Positions 1 to 9,526 of a DNA stretch of 58,072 nucleotides are shown here, in pieces. Every line of letters begins with the position of its first letter. Position 1 is the stretch's first letter. The stretch covers positions 1 through 58,072 of the forward strand of contig JAILHZ010000152.1 in NCBI GenBank assembly GCA_024695545.1, read 5' to 3'. The position numbers were made by a program, and so were the translations under genes. The notes under the pieces are model-generated. The model did no database searches. It saw nothing but the letters and a program-made list of their open reading frames with translations, and had not been told where the DNA came from. The stretch is from Clostridiales bacterium (lineage in GTDB: Bacteria > Bacillota_A > Clostridia > Saccharofermentanales > Saccharofermentanaceae).

Positions 1-305
1 ATGGCACTTCCGCCGCCGACACCGAGAAGGAAATCGACGCCTTCTTTCTTACAGAGCTCGATGCCCTCATATACAAGTCCGAGATGCGGATTCGGAACGG
101 CACCGCCGAGAGTCACATACGCGATCCCTGCCGCATCAAGAGTATCGGTCACGCGCTGAAGAAGCCCGGAGCGGACGACACTTCCCCCGCCATAGTGGAT
201 CAGGACTTTCGTTCCGCCGAACTCCTTGATCAGGTCAGCTACCTGAAGCTCCGTGTTCTTTCCGAAAAGCACTTTTGTCGGGGTGTAATACTTAAAATCA
301 AACAT
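1..305 (-). CDS. Iron-containing alcohol dehydrogenase, N-terminal part (cut by window edge)
   Basis: About 101 codons are visible, read from an ATG at 305-303 with AAAGGAG nine bases upstream; the frame stays open to the window edge. The product starts MFDFKYYTPTKVLFGK and reaches the motif LGVGGGSA, the nucleotide-binding glycine-rich turn of the iron-dependent (group III) alcohol dehydrogenases, in the style of the butanol dehydrogenase/YqhD branch. These enzymes are cytoplasmic NAD(P)H-dependent aldehyde reductases typical of fermenting Clostridia. The iron ligands lie in the missing C-terminal half, so activity and substrate cannot be judged. Codons 11-14 (KVLF) carry one copy of the iterated word described below (265-273). 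Confidence 0.85.
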   Translation of the reverse strand, partial: MFDFKYYTPTKVLFGKNTELQVADLIKEFGGTKVLIHYGGGSVVRSGLLQRVTDTLDAAGIAYVTLGGAVPNPHLGLVYEGIELCKKEGVDFLLGVGGGSA

Positions 306-476
306 ACTCGCACGCTCCTTTTCTACTTTAAAAGCTTTATCATCTCTGTTCATCCTGTCATCTTTTTCAAGACTCGGATCTTCTTCATCGTATCATTAAT
401 GCCCATACCCGGGAAAGAAGAAATGTGTTTTAAAATATCGGGATTTTGTTCTCCGTGATAGTGCTTTCCGCGCCTG

Positions 477-485
477 TGCTATAAT
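477..485 (+). promoter_or_regulatory. Extended -10 promoter for the 524 lipoprotein gene
   Basis: TGCTATAAT is a perfect -10 box with the TGn extension; no convincing -35 lies 16-18 bases upstream. The predicted start site near 492 leaves too little leader for the in-frame ATG at 497, which favours the ATG at 524. Confidence 0.5.
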
Positions 486-523
486 GAATATATATTATGA
501 AAAAAGGGATTGGGTATTTGGAT

Positions 524-1738
524 ATGAAAAAAGCTATGGCAATGGCGCTTACGGTCGCTACGATCCTCGGCGTCACTTCAGGATGCAAGAAGAAATTACC
601 AAAGTTCGAACTTGAGGTAGGCGATACCATCGAATTCGGAACTTACGAAGACGAACCGATCGAGTGGGAAGTCAAGCACAGAAATTTCGTTGTAGGCGAG
701 AACAAGGTCATCGTTGAATTCCAGAGCACCTGCGCGATCGAATGTCTCCCCTTTAATGAAGACGGCGAAGCTTCCTGGGAAGACTGTACTCTCCGCGAAT
801 GGCTGAACAACGATTTCTATGAGGATGCGTTCTCTAAGTCCGAGAAAAAACAGATCATCGATAATACATACAGCATGTATATGGGAGATGCCCGCTGGCT
901 GACCGATAAAGTCTATCTCTCCAACGAGTATCTCAGATACCGCCTGAAACCCGGTGACTCCACATGCAAGCCGACGAAACACGCAAAGAAGCAGGGGATC
1001 CGTATGGAAGGCGGAAGCTGCATGTACTGGACACTTGATGTTGTAAACGCCACCTCTGCTGCTCAGGGCGGAAAGAATACTACGTTCCCTATATGTCTCG
1101 GCACATCCAAGAACAATGCCGGAAGTTCCAATGGTCCGGACGAATTAAATTGCGCAACAGATGTCGGCGTACGTCCGTGGATATCACTCGAGTATGAGGC
1201 CACATTTGAGATGAAGGATATCGAAACCTGTGACCGTGTCACTTTCGGTACCTACGATGAGGATCCCATCACCTGGGTCGTAATCGACAGCGATAAAAAC
1301 GGAGTGAATCTTCTCAGTAAGTATGGTCTGGAAAAGATGAAGATGGATAAAGATGCCGATGAGAATGATTTTTCCAAAACAGATCTTCACGACTGGCTGA
1401 ACGACGACTTCTATGAGGAGGCTTTCAACAAAAGTGATAAGAAGCTGATCGTTGCCGATGACGATGATGATAACGTCACGCTGATTGAAAAAATCTCGAT
1501 CAAGGACGGATTCGACAGAGAATGCATGTACGAATTGCTTCTCGGTTGCGGATATTCCAGAGCTTACTGTGAAGAAAACGACATCCCGGACAGGGATGTC
1601 ATGGATACATTCTGGTGCAAAGGCGTCTCGGATAAGAATGATAAGCTCATGGTATTCAGCATCGCAAAAATATCCGGTGGCGGCACAGATTCTGATCAGG
1701 AGCTTTCTGTCCGCCCGATGATCACGATCAAGTTCTGA
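524..1738 (+). CDS. Lipoprotein with two tandem DUF6273-like domains
   Basis: 404 aa. The first 20 residues form a lipoprotein signal ending in the lipobox VTSGC followed by lysines, so the protein should be anchored on the outer face of the membrane. It then carries two copies of one domain. Each begins with a D(T/R)(I/V)(E/T)FGTY strand and a W-V core, and continues with a WLN(N/D)DFYE(D/E)AFxKS helix; the copies end in VRPWISLEY and VRPMITIKF. That pattern matches the DUF6273 family of Clostridia, whose function is unknown. An upstream in-frame ATG (497) is less likely because of the promoter position. The gene is monocistronic and converges on carB across a shared terminator. The second domain contains an insertion rich in Asp. 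Confidence 0.75.
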   Translation: MKKAMAMALTVATILGVTSGCKKKLPKFELEVGDTIEFGTYEDEPIEWEVKHRNFVVGENKVIVEFQSTCAIECLPFNEDGEASWEDCTLREWLNNDFYEDAFSKSEKKQIIDNTYSMYMGDARWLTDKVYLSNEYLRYRLKPGDSTCKPTKHAKKQGIRMEGGSCMYWTLDVVNATSAAQGGKNTTFPICLGTSKNNAGSSNGPDELNCATDVGVRPWISLEYEATFEMKDIETCDRVTFGTYDEDPITWVVIDSDKNGVNLLSKYGLEKMKMDKDADENDFSKTDLHDWLNDDFYEEAFNKSDKKLIVADDDDDNVTLIEKISIKDGFDRECMYELLLGCGYSRAYCEENDIPDRDVMDTFWCKGVSDKNDKLMVFSIAKISGGGTDSDQELSVRPMITIKF

Positions 1739-1779
1739 TCTGTTCGCGAAATGGATAAATAAACCAACAAGAAAAAAAG

Positions 1780-1837
1780 AAATCCCCCGGAGCGATTCCG
1801 CAGGGCTGAAAGCCCGAGGACCGGCGACGGGGGATTT
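1780..1837 (-). terminator. carB terminator with conserved interior (copy 1 of 4)
   Basis: Outer arms AAATCCCCC and GGGGGATTT pair perfectly, and the minus strand then runs into a T-rich tract. Between the arms, on the carB strand, lie GTCGCCGGTCCTCG, a GGGCT/AGCCC hairpin and CTGCGGAATCGCTCC. Nearly the same interior recurs at 11926, 39471 and 40984. The hairpin probably also ends the convergent 524-1738 transcript. Confidence 0.8.
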
Positions 1838-1853
1838 ACTTTTTTGTCAGCTT

Positions 1854-4800
1854 TTATGCATTGATCGTTGCAATGCCCGGAATCGTCTCTTCCAGTACAT
1901 CCAGCAGGATCTTTACAGTGTCGAGCGATGTAAAGATCGTGACACCATTCTGGATCGCACAGCGGCGGATCGCTACACCGTCTTCGTAGTGGACACCGGA
2001 GAGGATCGCACGTGTGTTGATGATGTAACTTACATAACCTGCGCGGATCGAGTCAAGGATCTCCGTGCTGCCTTCGCTGAGCTTACCGCGGACACGTGTT
2101 CTGATGCCGTGGTTCTTCAGGAAGTTCGCAGTACCGATCGTCGCTTCGATGTTGAAGCCGAGTTCATAGAAGCGCTTGATCAGCGGCAGAGCTTCTTCCT
2201 TATCCTCATCTGCGAGAGTAACGATAACCGTACCATAGTCCTTCATCTTGATGCCGGACGCCTGCAGCGCCTTGAAGAATGCACGGTTCAGGCTCTTATC
2301 GTAGCCGATAGCCTCACCGGTAGACTTCATCTCAGGAGAGAGATAAGCATCCATACCGTCAAGCTTCTGGAAGCTGAAGGCCGGTGCTTTTACATACCAG
2401 CGGTCGGTCGTTTCCGGAGGAGTCAGACGTGTGATTCCCTGCTCTTTCAGGGACTGTCCGAGCATGACGCGGGTCGCAATCGTTACGAGGTTCTGATCCG
2501 TAGACTTGGAAAGGAACGGAACAGATCTCGATGCACGCGGGTTGACCTCGATAACATAGACGCTGTCATCCTTATCTACGATGAACTGAATATTGAACAG
2601 GCCCACGATGCCGATACCGATACCCAGGCGTGTGGTGTAATCGCAGATGGTCTCCTTGACCTTGTCAGAGATAGAGAACGGCGGATATACGCTCGTACTG
2701 TCACCACTGTGGACACCGGTCCTCTCAACGAGTTCCATGATGCCCGGGATAAAGACTTCTTCACCATCGCAGATCGCATCGACCTCGACTTCTTTACCGA
2801 CAAGGTACTTATCGATCAGTACCGGCTTATCTTCGTCAACTTCAACGGCATTCTTTAAGTACTTCACGAGCATCGTCTCGTTCGCAACGATCTCCATGGC
2901 ACGGCCGCCGAGTACGAAGGAAGGACGGACGAGTACCGGATAGCCGATCTTCTCGGCAACCTTGATACCGGTCGGAATATCCGTAACTGCTTCACCCTTC
3001 GGGTTCGGGATCTGAAGAGACTTGATCACCGCGTCAAAAGCATCTCTGTCTTCAGCTTTCTCGATCGCCACGGAATCTGTACCGATGATCTTTACACCAC
3101 GCTTGGTAAGAGAATCTGCGAGGTTGACCGCGGTCTGTCCGCCGAGGGTAACGATAACGCCCATTGGCTTCTCGAGATCGATGATGTTCATGACATCTTC
3201 TGTTGTCAGCGGCTCGAAGTAGAGCTTATCGGCTGTCGTGTAGTCAGTGGATACCGTCTCCGGATTGTTGTTGATAACGATGGCCTCGTAGCCCATTTCG
3301 CGGATCGTGCGGATCGCATGCACGGTCGAGTAGTCGAACTCGACACCCTGACCGATACGGATCGGACCGGAACCGAGAACGATGACCTTCTTTCTGTCGG
3401 AAACGATGGACTCGTTTTCGGAGGCATAGGTCGAGTAGAAATACGGAACATAGCTTTCAAACTCGGATGCGCAGGTATCGATCATCTTATAGATCGGTGC
3501 GATCTTGTGTTCTTTTCTCATCGCATAGATATCGTCTTCCGTCTTCTTCCAGAGCTCGGCAACATACGAGTCGGAGAAGCCCATTCTCTTCGCTTCGATC
3601 AGGTGCTCGAGAGAACCCGGATTGGCTTCCATCTCACGTTCGAAGTCAACGATCTTCTTGATCTTGTCGAGGAAGAACATGTCGATACCTGTGATGTTGC
3701 AGATACGGGAGTGGTCTACGCCGAGCCACATCAGCTGCGAGATCGCATAGATACGGTCGTCAGTACCTTCCTTGATGTAGTCGAGAAGGTCATCGACACT
3801 CATATGCTCGGAGTCGAACTTCGTCATATGGATGTGGTTCTTGCTGTCTTCGAGAGAACGGATCGCTTTCAGCAGGCTCTCTTCAAAGGTACGGCCGACA
3901 CTCATGACCTCACCGGTCGCCTTCATCTGTGTGGACAGCTTATTCATGGCAGCCGGGAATTTATCGAACGGGAATCTCGGCATCTTGGTAACCACATAGT
4001 CGAGTGCAGGCTCGAAGCATGCCGGCGTATTGGCCAGCTGGATCTCATCGAGATTCATGCCGACGGCGATCTTCGCGGAAACACGTGCGATCGGGTAACC
4101 GCTGGCCTTACTTGCGAGCGCGGAAGATCTCGATACACGGGGATTAACTTCGATAACATAGTACTTGAAGGAGTGCGGGTCGAGCGCAAACTGGCAGTTA
4201 CATCCGCCCTTTACGCCGAGTGCACGGATGATCTTCAGGGCACTGTCACGGAGCATGTGGTATTCCTTGTTAGTCAGCGTCTGGGAAGGCGCAACAACGA
4301 TGGAGTCACCGGTATGGATACCGACCGGATCGAGGTTCTCCATGTTACATACCGTGATCGCCGTATCGTTCGCGTCACGGATCACTTCGTACTCGATCTC
4401 CTTATAGCCCTTGATGCTCTTCTCAACCAGGACCTGGTGTACCGGAGAGAGCGCAAGCGCGTTCTTCATCATGGTGACCATTTCTTCCGGATCGTTGGCG
4501 AATCCGCCGCCTGTACCGCCGAGTGTAAATGCCGGACGCAGAATGACCGGATATCCGATCTCTTCTGCTGCTTCCAGAGCTTCCTCGATGCTATAGGTGA
4601 TCTTCGAAGGAACGACCGGCTCACCGATCCGCTCGCAGAGTTCCTTGAAAAGCTCTCGGTCTTCGGCGCACTCGATACTCTTGGCATCCGTTCCGAGAAG
4701 CTCGATCTCGCACTCTTCGAGAACGCCCTTCTTAGCCAGCTGCATCGCAAGGTTCAATCCCGTCTGTCCGCCGATACCCGGAACAATGGCGTCCGGTCTT

Positions 4801-5042
4801 TCAAGACGGCAGATACGTGCGAGGAACTGCAGGGTAAGCGGCTCCATATATACTTTATCCGCGATGGATGTGTCGGTCATGATGGTTGCCGGGTTACTAT
4901 TGGCGAGGATAACCTCATAGCCTTCTTCCTTCAGTGCCAGACAGGCCTGTGTGCCGGCATAGTCAAACTCTGCCGCCTGTCCGATGACGATCGGTCCGGA
5001 ACCGATAACGAGTACTTTCTTAATGTCTGTTCTCTTAGGCAT
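1854..5042 (-). CDS. carB: Carbamoyl-phosphate synthase large subunit
   Basis: 1062 aa, the normal length for the family. It makes carbamoyl phosphate from bicarbonate, ATP and CarA-supplied ammonia, for pyrimidines and arginine. Two homologous halves are clear: an ATP-grasp half starting with [20 protein letters not shown], with [20 protein letters not shown] near 300, and a second half starting near 535 with [18 protein letters not shown], with [17 protein letters not shown] near 840. The last ~130 residues form the MGS-like allosteric domain. I chose the ATG at 5042 (MPKRTDIKK), the usual CarB start, rather than the longer open frame. It overlaps the carA stop by 8 bases, so the two are translationally coupled. 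The long open frames on the opposite strand are codon-bias shadows. Confidence 0.98.
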   Translation of the reverse strand: MPKRTDIKKVLVIGSGPIVIGQAAEFDYAGTQACLALKEEGYEVILANSNPATIMTDTSIADKVYMEPLTLQFLARICRLERPDAIVPGIGGQTGLNLAMQLAKKGVLEECEIELLGTDAKSIECAEDRELFKELCERIGEPVVPSKITYSIEEALEAAEEIGYPVILRPAFTLGGTGGGFANDPEEMVTMMKNALALSPVHQVLVEKSIKGYKEIEYEVIRDANDTAITVCNMENLDPVGIHTGDSIVVAPSQTLTNKEYHMLRDSALKIIRALGVKGGCNCQFALDPHSFKYYVIEVNPRVSRSSALASKASGYPIARVSAKIAVGMNLDEIQLANTPACFEPALDYVVTKMPRFPFDKFPAAMNKLSTQMKATGEVMSVGRTFEESLLKAIRSLEDSKNHIHMTKFDSEHMSVDDLLDYIKEGTDDRIYAISQLMWLGVDHSRICNITGIDMFFLDKIKKIVDFEREMEANPGSLEHLIEAKRMGFSDSYVAELWKKTEDDIYAMRKEHKIAPIYKMIDTCASEFESYVPYFYSTYASENESIVSDRKKVIVLGSGPIRIGQGVEFDYSTVHAIRTIREMGYEAIVINNNPETVSTDYTTADKLYFEPLTTEDVMNIIDLEKPMGVIVTLGGQTAVNLADSLTKRGVKIIGTDSVAIEKAEDRDAFDAVIKSLQIPNPKGEAVTDIPTGIKVAEKIGYPVLVRPSFVLGGRAMEIVANETMLVKYLKNAVEVDEDKPVLIDKYLVGKEVEVDAICDGEEVFIPGIMELVERTGVHSGDSTSVYPPFSISDKVKETICDYTTRLGIGIGIVGLFNIQFIVDKDDSVYVIEVNPRASRSVPFLSKSTDQNLVTIATRVMLGQSLKEQGITRLTPPETTDRWYVKAPAFSFQKLDGMDAYLSPEMKSTGEAIGYDKSLNRAFFKALQASGIKMKDYGTVIVTLADEDKEEALPLIKRFYELGFNIEATIGTANFLKNHGIRTRVRGKLSEGSTEILDSIRAGYVSYIINTRAILSGVHYEDGVAIRRCAIQNGVTIFTSLDTVKILLDVLEETIPGIATINA

Positions 5043-6189
5043 TCTCACGCACCTCGCTTTCCTTCTTAGAAGCTGTTCCGATACGTGCCGCATCGGGGTC
5101 GGCCTTCATGTTCGCTTCCAGGATGGAAGTAAACTTCTCGAAGAGGTAGCTGCTGTCCTGCGGACCCGGCGCGCTCTCCGGGTGATACTGTACGGAGAAG
5201 ACCTTATCCTCCACGCACTCGACTCCCTCGACCGTGTTATCGAGAAGATTGATATGGGTTGCTGTAAGCTTCGTGTTCTTCAGACTTTCCAGATCAACCG
5301 CATAACTGTGGTTCTGGGAAGTGATCTCGATTTTTCCCGTCTCCAGGTTCTTGACCGGGTGGTTACCGCCGCGGTGCCCGAACTTGAGCTTGTAGGTCTT
5401 CGCACCGTAAGCCAGGGAGATCATCTGGTGACCGAGGCAGATACCGAAGATCGGAAACTTACCGGCAAGTGCTTTTACCGTAGAAATAACGGGAGCCACA
5501 TCCTCCGGGTCTCCGGGGCCGTTCGAAAGGAAGATTCCGTCCGGCTTCATGAACTCGATCTCTTCCGGAGTCGTATCGTAAGGAACTACGGTCACGTTGC
5601 AGCCGTAGGAATTCAGTTTTCTGATGATGTTGAGCTTGATGCCGCAGTCGATCGCGACAACGTTGAACTTCGGGTTCGGCGTTCTTGAGTACCAGCGCTT
5701 CTTGCAGGAAACGCGGGAGACCTGATCGTGCGGGACCGGAGTCACCGTGATCTTCGCAAGCGCCACCTCATTCGGTGTATCGATCGAGGTCATGATCACT
5801 CTTCTGGAACCCAGGTCTCTGATGCTTCTGGTGATCTCTCTTGTATCTACGCCGTAGATGCCGGGGATATTGTTCTCTTCCATCTCCTCGGAAAGTGTCT
5901 TCGTGTAACGGAAGTTGCTCGGCATATCGTTATAGTCTCCGACGATGAAACCGCCGATGCTCGGATTCTTGGTCTCATAGTCATCGTCCGTAATGCCGTA
6001 GTTACCAATCAGGGGGTAAGTCATAACGACCATCTGGTCTGTGTAAGAGGGATCGGAGAGGATCTCCTGATATCCCACCATGGAAGTGTTAAAAACGATC
6101 TCACAGACACGTTCAACATCGGCTCCGAATCCGTAACCCTCGAAAACACTTCCGTCTTCCAAAACGATCTTTCGGTCTTTTTTTCTCAT
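5035..6189 (-). CDS. carA: Carbamoyl-phosphate synthase small (glutaminase) subunit
   Basis: 384 aa. It hydrolyses glutamine and passes ammonia to CarB. The N-terminal CarA-specific domain begins [16 protein letters not shown] and contains the typical [17 protein letters not shown] strand. The class I amidotransferase domain follows with the nucleophile in FGICLGHQ (about residue 250) and the His-Glu pair in [10 protein letters not shown] (about 336). All catalytic residues are present. A copy of the iterated 9-mer encodes VKAL here (5468-5476). The gene is first in the carAB operon, about 120 bases behind a consensus promoter. The C-terminal tail, rich in charged residues, slightly exceeds the usual length and overlaps the carB start. 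Confidence 0.97.
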   Translation of the reverse strand: MRKKDRKIVLEDGSVFEGYGFGADVERVCEIVFNTSMVGYQEILSDPSYTDQMVVMTYPLIGNYGITDDDYETKNPSIGGFIVGDYNDMPSNFRYTKTLSEEMEENNIPGIYGVDTREITRSIRDLGSRRVIMTSIDTPNEVALAKITVTPVPHDQVSRVSCKKRWYSRTPNPKFNVVAIDCGIKLNIIRKLNSYGCNVTVVPYDTTPEEIEFMKPDGIFLSNGPGDPEDVAPVISTVKALAGKFPIFGICLGHQMISLAYGAKTYKLKFGHRGGNHPVKNLETGKIEITSQNHSYAVDLESLKNTKLTATHINLLDNTVEGVECVEDKVFSVQYHPESAPGPQDSSYLFEKFTSILEANMKADPDAARIGTASKKESEVRENA

Positions 6190-6316
6190 AATGCCCTCCG
6201 GTTAAGCAAACAGAAAAAAAGACGTCCCCAACGTGCCTTATTATCAGCACATGCGAACGCCTTTGCTCACTATTTAATTCGTAGGTATATACAGTCTTTC
6301 ATTTTCATTCACGGGA

Positions 6317-6345
6317 ATTATAGTAATCTATGAATTCCCTGTCAA
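6317..6345 (-). promoter_or_regulatory. Consensus sigma-A promoter of carAB
   Basis: On the minus strand TTGACA (6345-6340), a 17-base spacer and TATAAT (6322-6317) give a perfect housekeeping promoter. The ~120-base leader before carA contains a short ACGT/ACGT stem followed by seven T at about 6210-6225, a weak candidate attenuator. I could not recognise a PyrR-binding loop. Confidence 0.85.
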
Positions 6346-6394
6346 TGCGCAGAAAGAATAAAACTTTATCGTTTTCTATCTTTCCGTTTGTAAA

Positions 6395-6697
6395 TCACAC
6401 CTCAAAGTCGAAGCACGATCTGATCTTCGTGTACGGACGGACCTGATTGGTCGCGACTTCCACGTGTGCCGGATGAACGGCATAACCCTGGAGCGAAGCC
6501 TCATCTTCGAAGCTTGAATCCAGCATCAGGTCGGTGTTGGAGCTGCTGAGCCCGTCAATATAGACCTTGATATCGATCAGGCCCGGGATCTTGCCGGCAA
6601 GACCTTCAAGACCGGCCTTAATATTCTTCTTCACTTCTGCCTTCTCCGCATCGGAGAGCTCGTCCTTCAGCGTCCAGACGATCACATGCTTAACCAT
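6395..6697 (-). CDS. Dabb (stress-responsive A/B barrel) domain protein
   Basis: 100 aa. The start MVKHVIVWTLKDELS, the KIPGLIDIKVYIDG segment, DLMLDSSFEDEASLQGYAVHP and the C-terminal VRPYTKIRSCFDFEV match the small ferredoxin-like Dabb fold, which usually forms cytoplasmic dimers; roles range from stress proteins to cyclases. I chose the ATG at 6697 because AAGGAG lies ten bases upstream and the preceding 23 codons of open frame do not resemble the family. It is probably monocistronic. One iterated 9-mer copy (6732-6740) lies just upstream of the ribosome binding site. The specific function is unknown. Confidence 0.85.
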   Translation of the reverse strand: MVKHVIVWTLKDELSDAEKAEVKKNIKAGLEGLAGKIPGLIDIKVYIDGLSSSNTDLMLDSSFEDEASLQGYAVHPAHVEVATNQVRPYTKIRSCFDFEV

Positions 6698-6852
6698 ACG
6701 TATATGCTCCTTTTCCTTCGGCCTCCGTGGCAAAAGCACTTCCCCGCCGATAGTTTCTTCTATCATATTATCACATGTCGTCCCCGACCGGACACCTCAA
6801 GAAACATTTACTTCCCTATTATAGAGTGGTACTCTATCCTTGAGCCGTACGG

Positions 6853-6876
6853 AAAGCACTGAGGATAAGTGCTTTT
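6853..6876. repeat. Hairpin made of two inverted copies of the iterated word
   Basis: AAAGCACT (6853-6860), a 7-base loop and AGTGCTTT (6868-6875) form an 8-bp perfect stem in the leader or promoter region of the 6926 gene. One arm is an exact AAAAGCACT copy; the other begins GGAAAGCACT. Confidence 0.6.
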
Positions 6877-6925
6877 CGCGCGGAAGAAACAGAATTAAAA
6901 CAGGAAGAACACTTGGAGGGGATGT

Positions 6926-8620
6926 ATGAAACGTGCAGTTGCTGTTTTACTGACTGCGGCAACAGTTCTCGCGCTGGCGGGCTGTTCCAAGAAAGAAGAA
7001 GAAAGGAAACCGTCGAAGACAAAGAAGACGACCGAGGAAACGGAAGAGTCCACTGAGGAACCTGATACGTCCTCTGAAACAGCCGATACTTCCGACACAT
7101 CGGATACCTCGGAGACTTCAGACACTCAGGGTCTTCACAAGAATGCAGTAAAGGTCAATCTGGATCACACGCTGACGAAGCTGGATATGTCGCAGGATGT
7201 CACTGACCACGCCTATGGCGAACTCGCCAAGAACCTTGATTACGAGCACCTTCTCGAGGCACATGAGTATCTGCGCTTCTACACGATCCTGTCGGACAAG
7301 TACAACACATTGAACAGCACACTTGACGGGATCTATACCAATCACGCTGCCCGCTGCGACGAGATGTACGGAGAGTGCGTCGCCGCTTTCCCGGATATGC
7401 AGAGCAAGGCAAATGCGGACACTTACTGGAACTATGACTACAACTACTTCGGAAGCAATATGAGCATGTATCGTGCGGACGAGCAGATCCTTTCCTTCTC
7501 TCTGTACAACAGGATCTTCACCGAGGATATTACCTCCGACAGCACTGAATTCTATAACTTCAAATCCGCTACAGGAGAGCAGATCAAGTTCGACGATGTC
7601 GTCAAAGACAGAAGTGCTTTTGCCGATGCGATCCTGGCAACTAAGCCGAAGGTCGACTCCTCTTCCCCGGACTGGGTACAGAAGCAGGATAAGGCCTACA
7701 CCGTTGCGGCTGAGAATATCAAAAATGGCGAGGATATCACATTCCTTCTCTACCCGAATGCTATTGCCATTTACGATACCGTCCAGTTCGACGGAATCGG
7801 TTATGACATCCACTTTGCAGTGTCCGTTCTGGATCTTGGAAGCTGCGTCGATCTTTCGTATTTCGGAGCAACAACAAAGTATTATTCCCTCGCATCCGAC
7901 CTGGGATTTAACACCAAGTGGGACTTCGATGATGACTCGCTTCTTGATACCCTTGTCGTCGAAGATACTTCCGACGATGATTTCGGTGTTACGATCAAAG
8001 TCACTCTGAACGGCGAGGATCTTCAGGCGCAGCAGGCACCCTGTCTTCATGATGCAGAGAGCATCTACGATGTGTTCGTCAGCTACACTGACAGCGGCTA
8101 TTATGTCTACGTAGAGTGCTCCATGGAAGATCCGGTCTTTACTACAGCCGTATACCACCTCGACGGCAATTCCTTCACCTATGTCGGTGAAATGGGTGAA
8201 TTCCAGGACTTCCCTTACGATCCTGAGAACGTTGCCGTACTGGAGCGTTCTGATTTCCTCGGAACCGGTACCGCCTGCACGCTCGCGACTTTGACCGGTG
8301 CCAATGGTATTCCGAAGCAGACTTCCGACTATGTCGAGAAGTACGGCATGGCTTCCACTGTCGAAAAGATGGTCCTCGGCAAATTCGATGCCAACGGCCA
8401 GCCGACCAGCGAGAGCAACACCGTTCCGGCGGGCACCGTCGTACGCGTCAAGACGATCGACACCAAGCACGAGCTCGTTATCTTCGAGGCTCTGTTTGCA
8501 GACGCTTCCAAGAACTTCGAGTTCCAGATGGTCCTGAGAAATAACGATTATGACTATGACGTCTACTTCAACGGAAAAACCGCTTACGAACTCTTCAAGG
8601 GCGCGAATTTCTACGACTGA
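6926..8620 (+). CDS. Large lipoprotein of unknown function
   Basis: 564 aa. The signal peptide ends in the lipobox LALAGC at about residue 20, then comes a ~50-residue linker of Lys, Glu, Thr, Ser and Asp (including DTSDTSDTSET) typical of cell-wall-spanning spacers. The rest is a mixed alpha/beta region without a motif I recognise; it is Tyr- and Asp-rich and ends YFNGKTAYELFKGANFYD. The start has GGAGGGGATGT directly upstream. The gene stands alone, with the word-pair hairpin in its leader and a strong terminator behind it. Codons for RSAFAD contain another exact copy of the iterated word. Secretion and anchoring are clear; function is not. Confidence 0.8.
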   Translation: MKRAVAVLLTAATVLALAGCSKKEEERKPSKTKKTTEETEESTEEPDTSSETADTSDTSDTSETSDTQGLHKNAVKVNLDHTLTKLDMSQDVTDHAYGELAKNLDYEHLLEAHEYLRFYTILSDKYNTLNSTLDGIYTNHAARCDEMYGECVAAFPDMQSKANADTYWNYDYNYFGSNMSMYRADEQILSFSLYNRIFTEDITSDSTEFYNFKSATGEQIKFDDVVKDRSAFADAILATKPKVDSSSPDWVQKQDKAYTVAAENIKNGEDITFLLYPNAIAIYDTVQFDGIGYDIHFAVSVLDLGSCVDLSYFGATTKYYSLASDLGFNTKWDFDDDSLLDTLVVEDTSDDDFGVTIKVTLNGEDLQAQQAPCLHDAESIYDVFVSYTDSGYYVYVECSMEDPVFTTAVYHLDGNSFTYVGEMGEFQDFPYDPENVAVLERSDFLGTGTACTLATLTGANGIPKQTSDYVEKYGMASTVEKMVLGKFDANGQPTSESNTVPAGTVVRVKTIDTKHELVIFEALFADASKNFEFQMVLRNNDYDYDVYFNGKTAYELFKGANFYD

Positions 8621-8642
8621 TCCTGAACTAAACGGATATTTG

Positions 8643-8676
8643 AAAAGGGTTGTCTCTTCAGAGGCAACCCTTTTTG
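8643..8676 (+). terminator. Rho-independent terminator
   Basis: AAAAGGGTTGTCTC and GAGGCAACCCTTTT form a 14-bp stem (one G-T pair) with a TTCA loop and a following T tract, 22 bases after the 6926-8620 stop. Confidence 0.9.
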
Positions 8677-8706
8677 TTTACTGCTTGTTATCGTATTACT
8701 GACTGC

Positions 8707-9333
8707 TCACACCAGCTGGCTGCGCCACCAGTTCTCGACCGTATTCAGCACTTCCATCTTTGACTTGATCTGAAGGAGCTTTCCGTCAAAAAGCTCAAGC
8801 GACAGGATATCGCCGAACTTCTTTTCGTAGGTCATATTTCTGATCTGGTTCGGAGCGATCATCAGGACCGGCTTCAGATCACAGGCGGCTGCAGTAACAA
8901 TGGCGCCTACCGCGCCGAACATATAGGAAGCAGCGCCTCCTTTGCCTGAGATGATCAGGGTGTTGTTATTGATCTCGATATAATACATCGCAGCACTCTC
9001 GAGCTTGAGCTTTTCTTTCTGCGCATTCTTCGGTGTAATAAGCGTAACACAGATCGGCTCCATGATCGTACCTGCACCCATCCCCATCGGCATCTGAGCC
9101 GGCTGCTGCATCGGGACTGCCTGCTGAATCGGCTGCTGAACAGGCATTGCCTGCGGCTGTACCTGAGGAACTGCCTGAGGCTGAACCTGCGGCTGTACCT
9201 GAGGAACTGCCTGAGGAGCTGCCTGCTGCATCGGCTGCTGCACAGCCTGCTGCGGCACCACTACCTGCCATCCGCAAAACATACAAAATCTCGCGTCATC
9301 CGCGATCGGTCTTCCACAACTTCCGCAATACAT
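8707..9333 (-). CDS. Zinc-ribbon protein with Gln/Pro repeat linker
   Basis: 208 aa. The N-terminus MYCGSCGRPIADDARFCMFCG is a CxxC-CxxC zinc ribbon of the double-zinc-ribbon type. Residues 28-85 form a low-complexity linker built from repeats of VPQVQPQA and MQQ. The C-terminal ~110 residues look like a PH/GRAM-like beta-barrel: a KLKLESAAMYYIEIN strand pair, a small glycine-rich turn, then FGDILSLELFDGKLLQIKS and a final Trp-rich helix. Such zinc-ribbon/PH-like proteins are common in Clostridia with unknown roles, probably cytoplasmic or membrane-peripheral. The GGGAGGT ribosome site is six bases before the ATG. There is no obvious operon partner. Confidence 0.75.
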   Translation of the reverse strand: MYCGSCGRPIADDARFCMFCGWQVVVPQQAVQQPMQQAAPQAVPQVQPQVQPQAVPQVQPQAMPVQQPIQQAVPMQQPAQMPMGMGAGTIMEPICVTLITPKNAQKEKLKLESAAMYYIEINNNTLIISGKGGAASYMFGAVGAIVTAAACDLKPVLMIAPNQIRNMTYEKKFGDILSLELFDGKLLQIKSKMEVLNTVENWWRSQLV

Positions 9334-9526
9334 ATCGGACCTCCCGATTTCAAATTCCTACACATTATACCACTTCAAAAAAGTTTTGTTGGTCTAAAAA
9401 ACAAGAGTGATCACGACAGATAGTATTCTTTCGCAAACCATAATATAATTATATTAAGAACAGGTATCCGAAACGATCACTTTAGTGATCCTGATCCGTA
9501 TTGCGGAACACGTGGGTGGTGATACT

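Noticed and set aside
84..458. Small plus-strand gene at the left edge
   Set aside because: It is antisense to the start of the alcohol dehydrogenase and has no ribosome site or recognisable product.
3318..5069. A 583-codon open frame opposite carB, and similar long frames opposite serA and the DHH gene (12147-13541, 55293-56660)
   Set aside because: They lie exactly antisense to well-supported genes, have no ribosome binding site, and their products are rich in Arg/His/Asp without domains; they are codon-bias shadows.
7030..7130. Coding tandem repeat in the 6926 lipoprotein
   Set aside because: It is a short Ser/Thr/Asp low-complexity spacer, common in lipoproteins, not a specific repeat unit.
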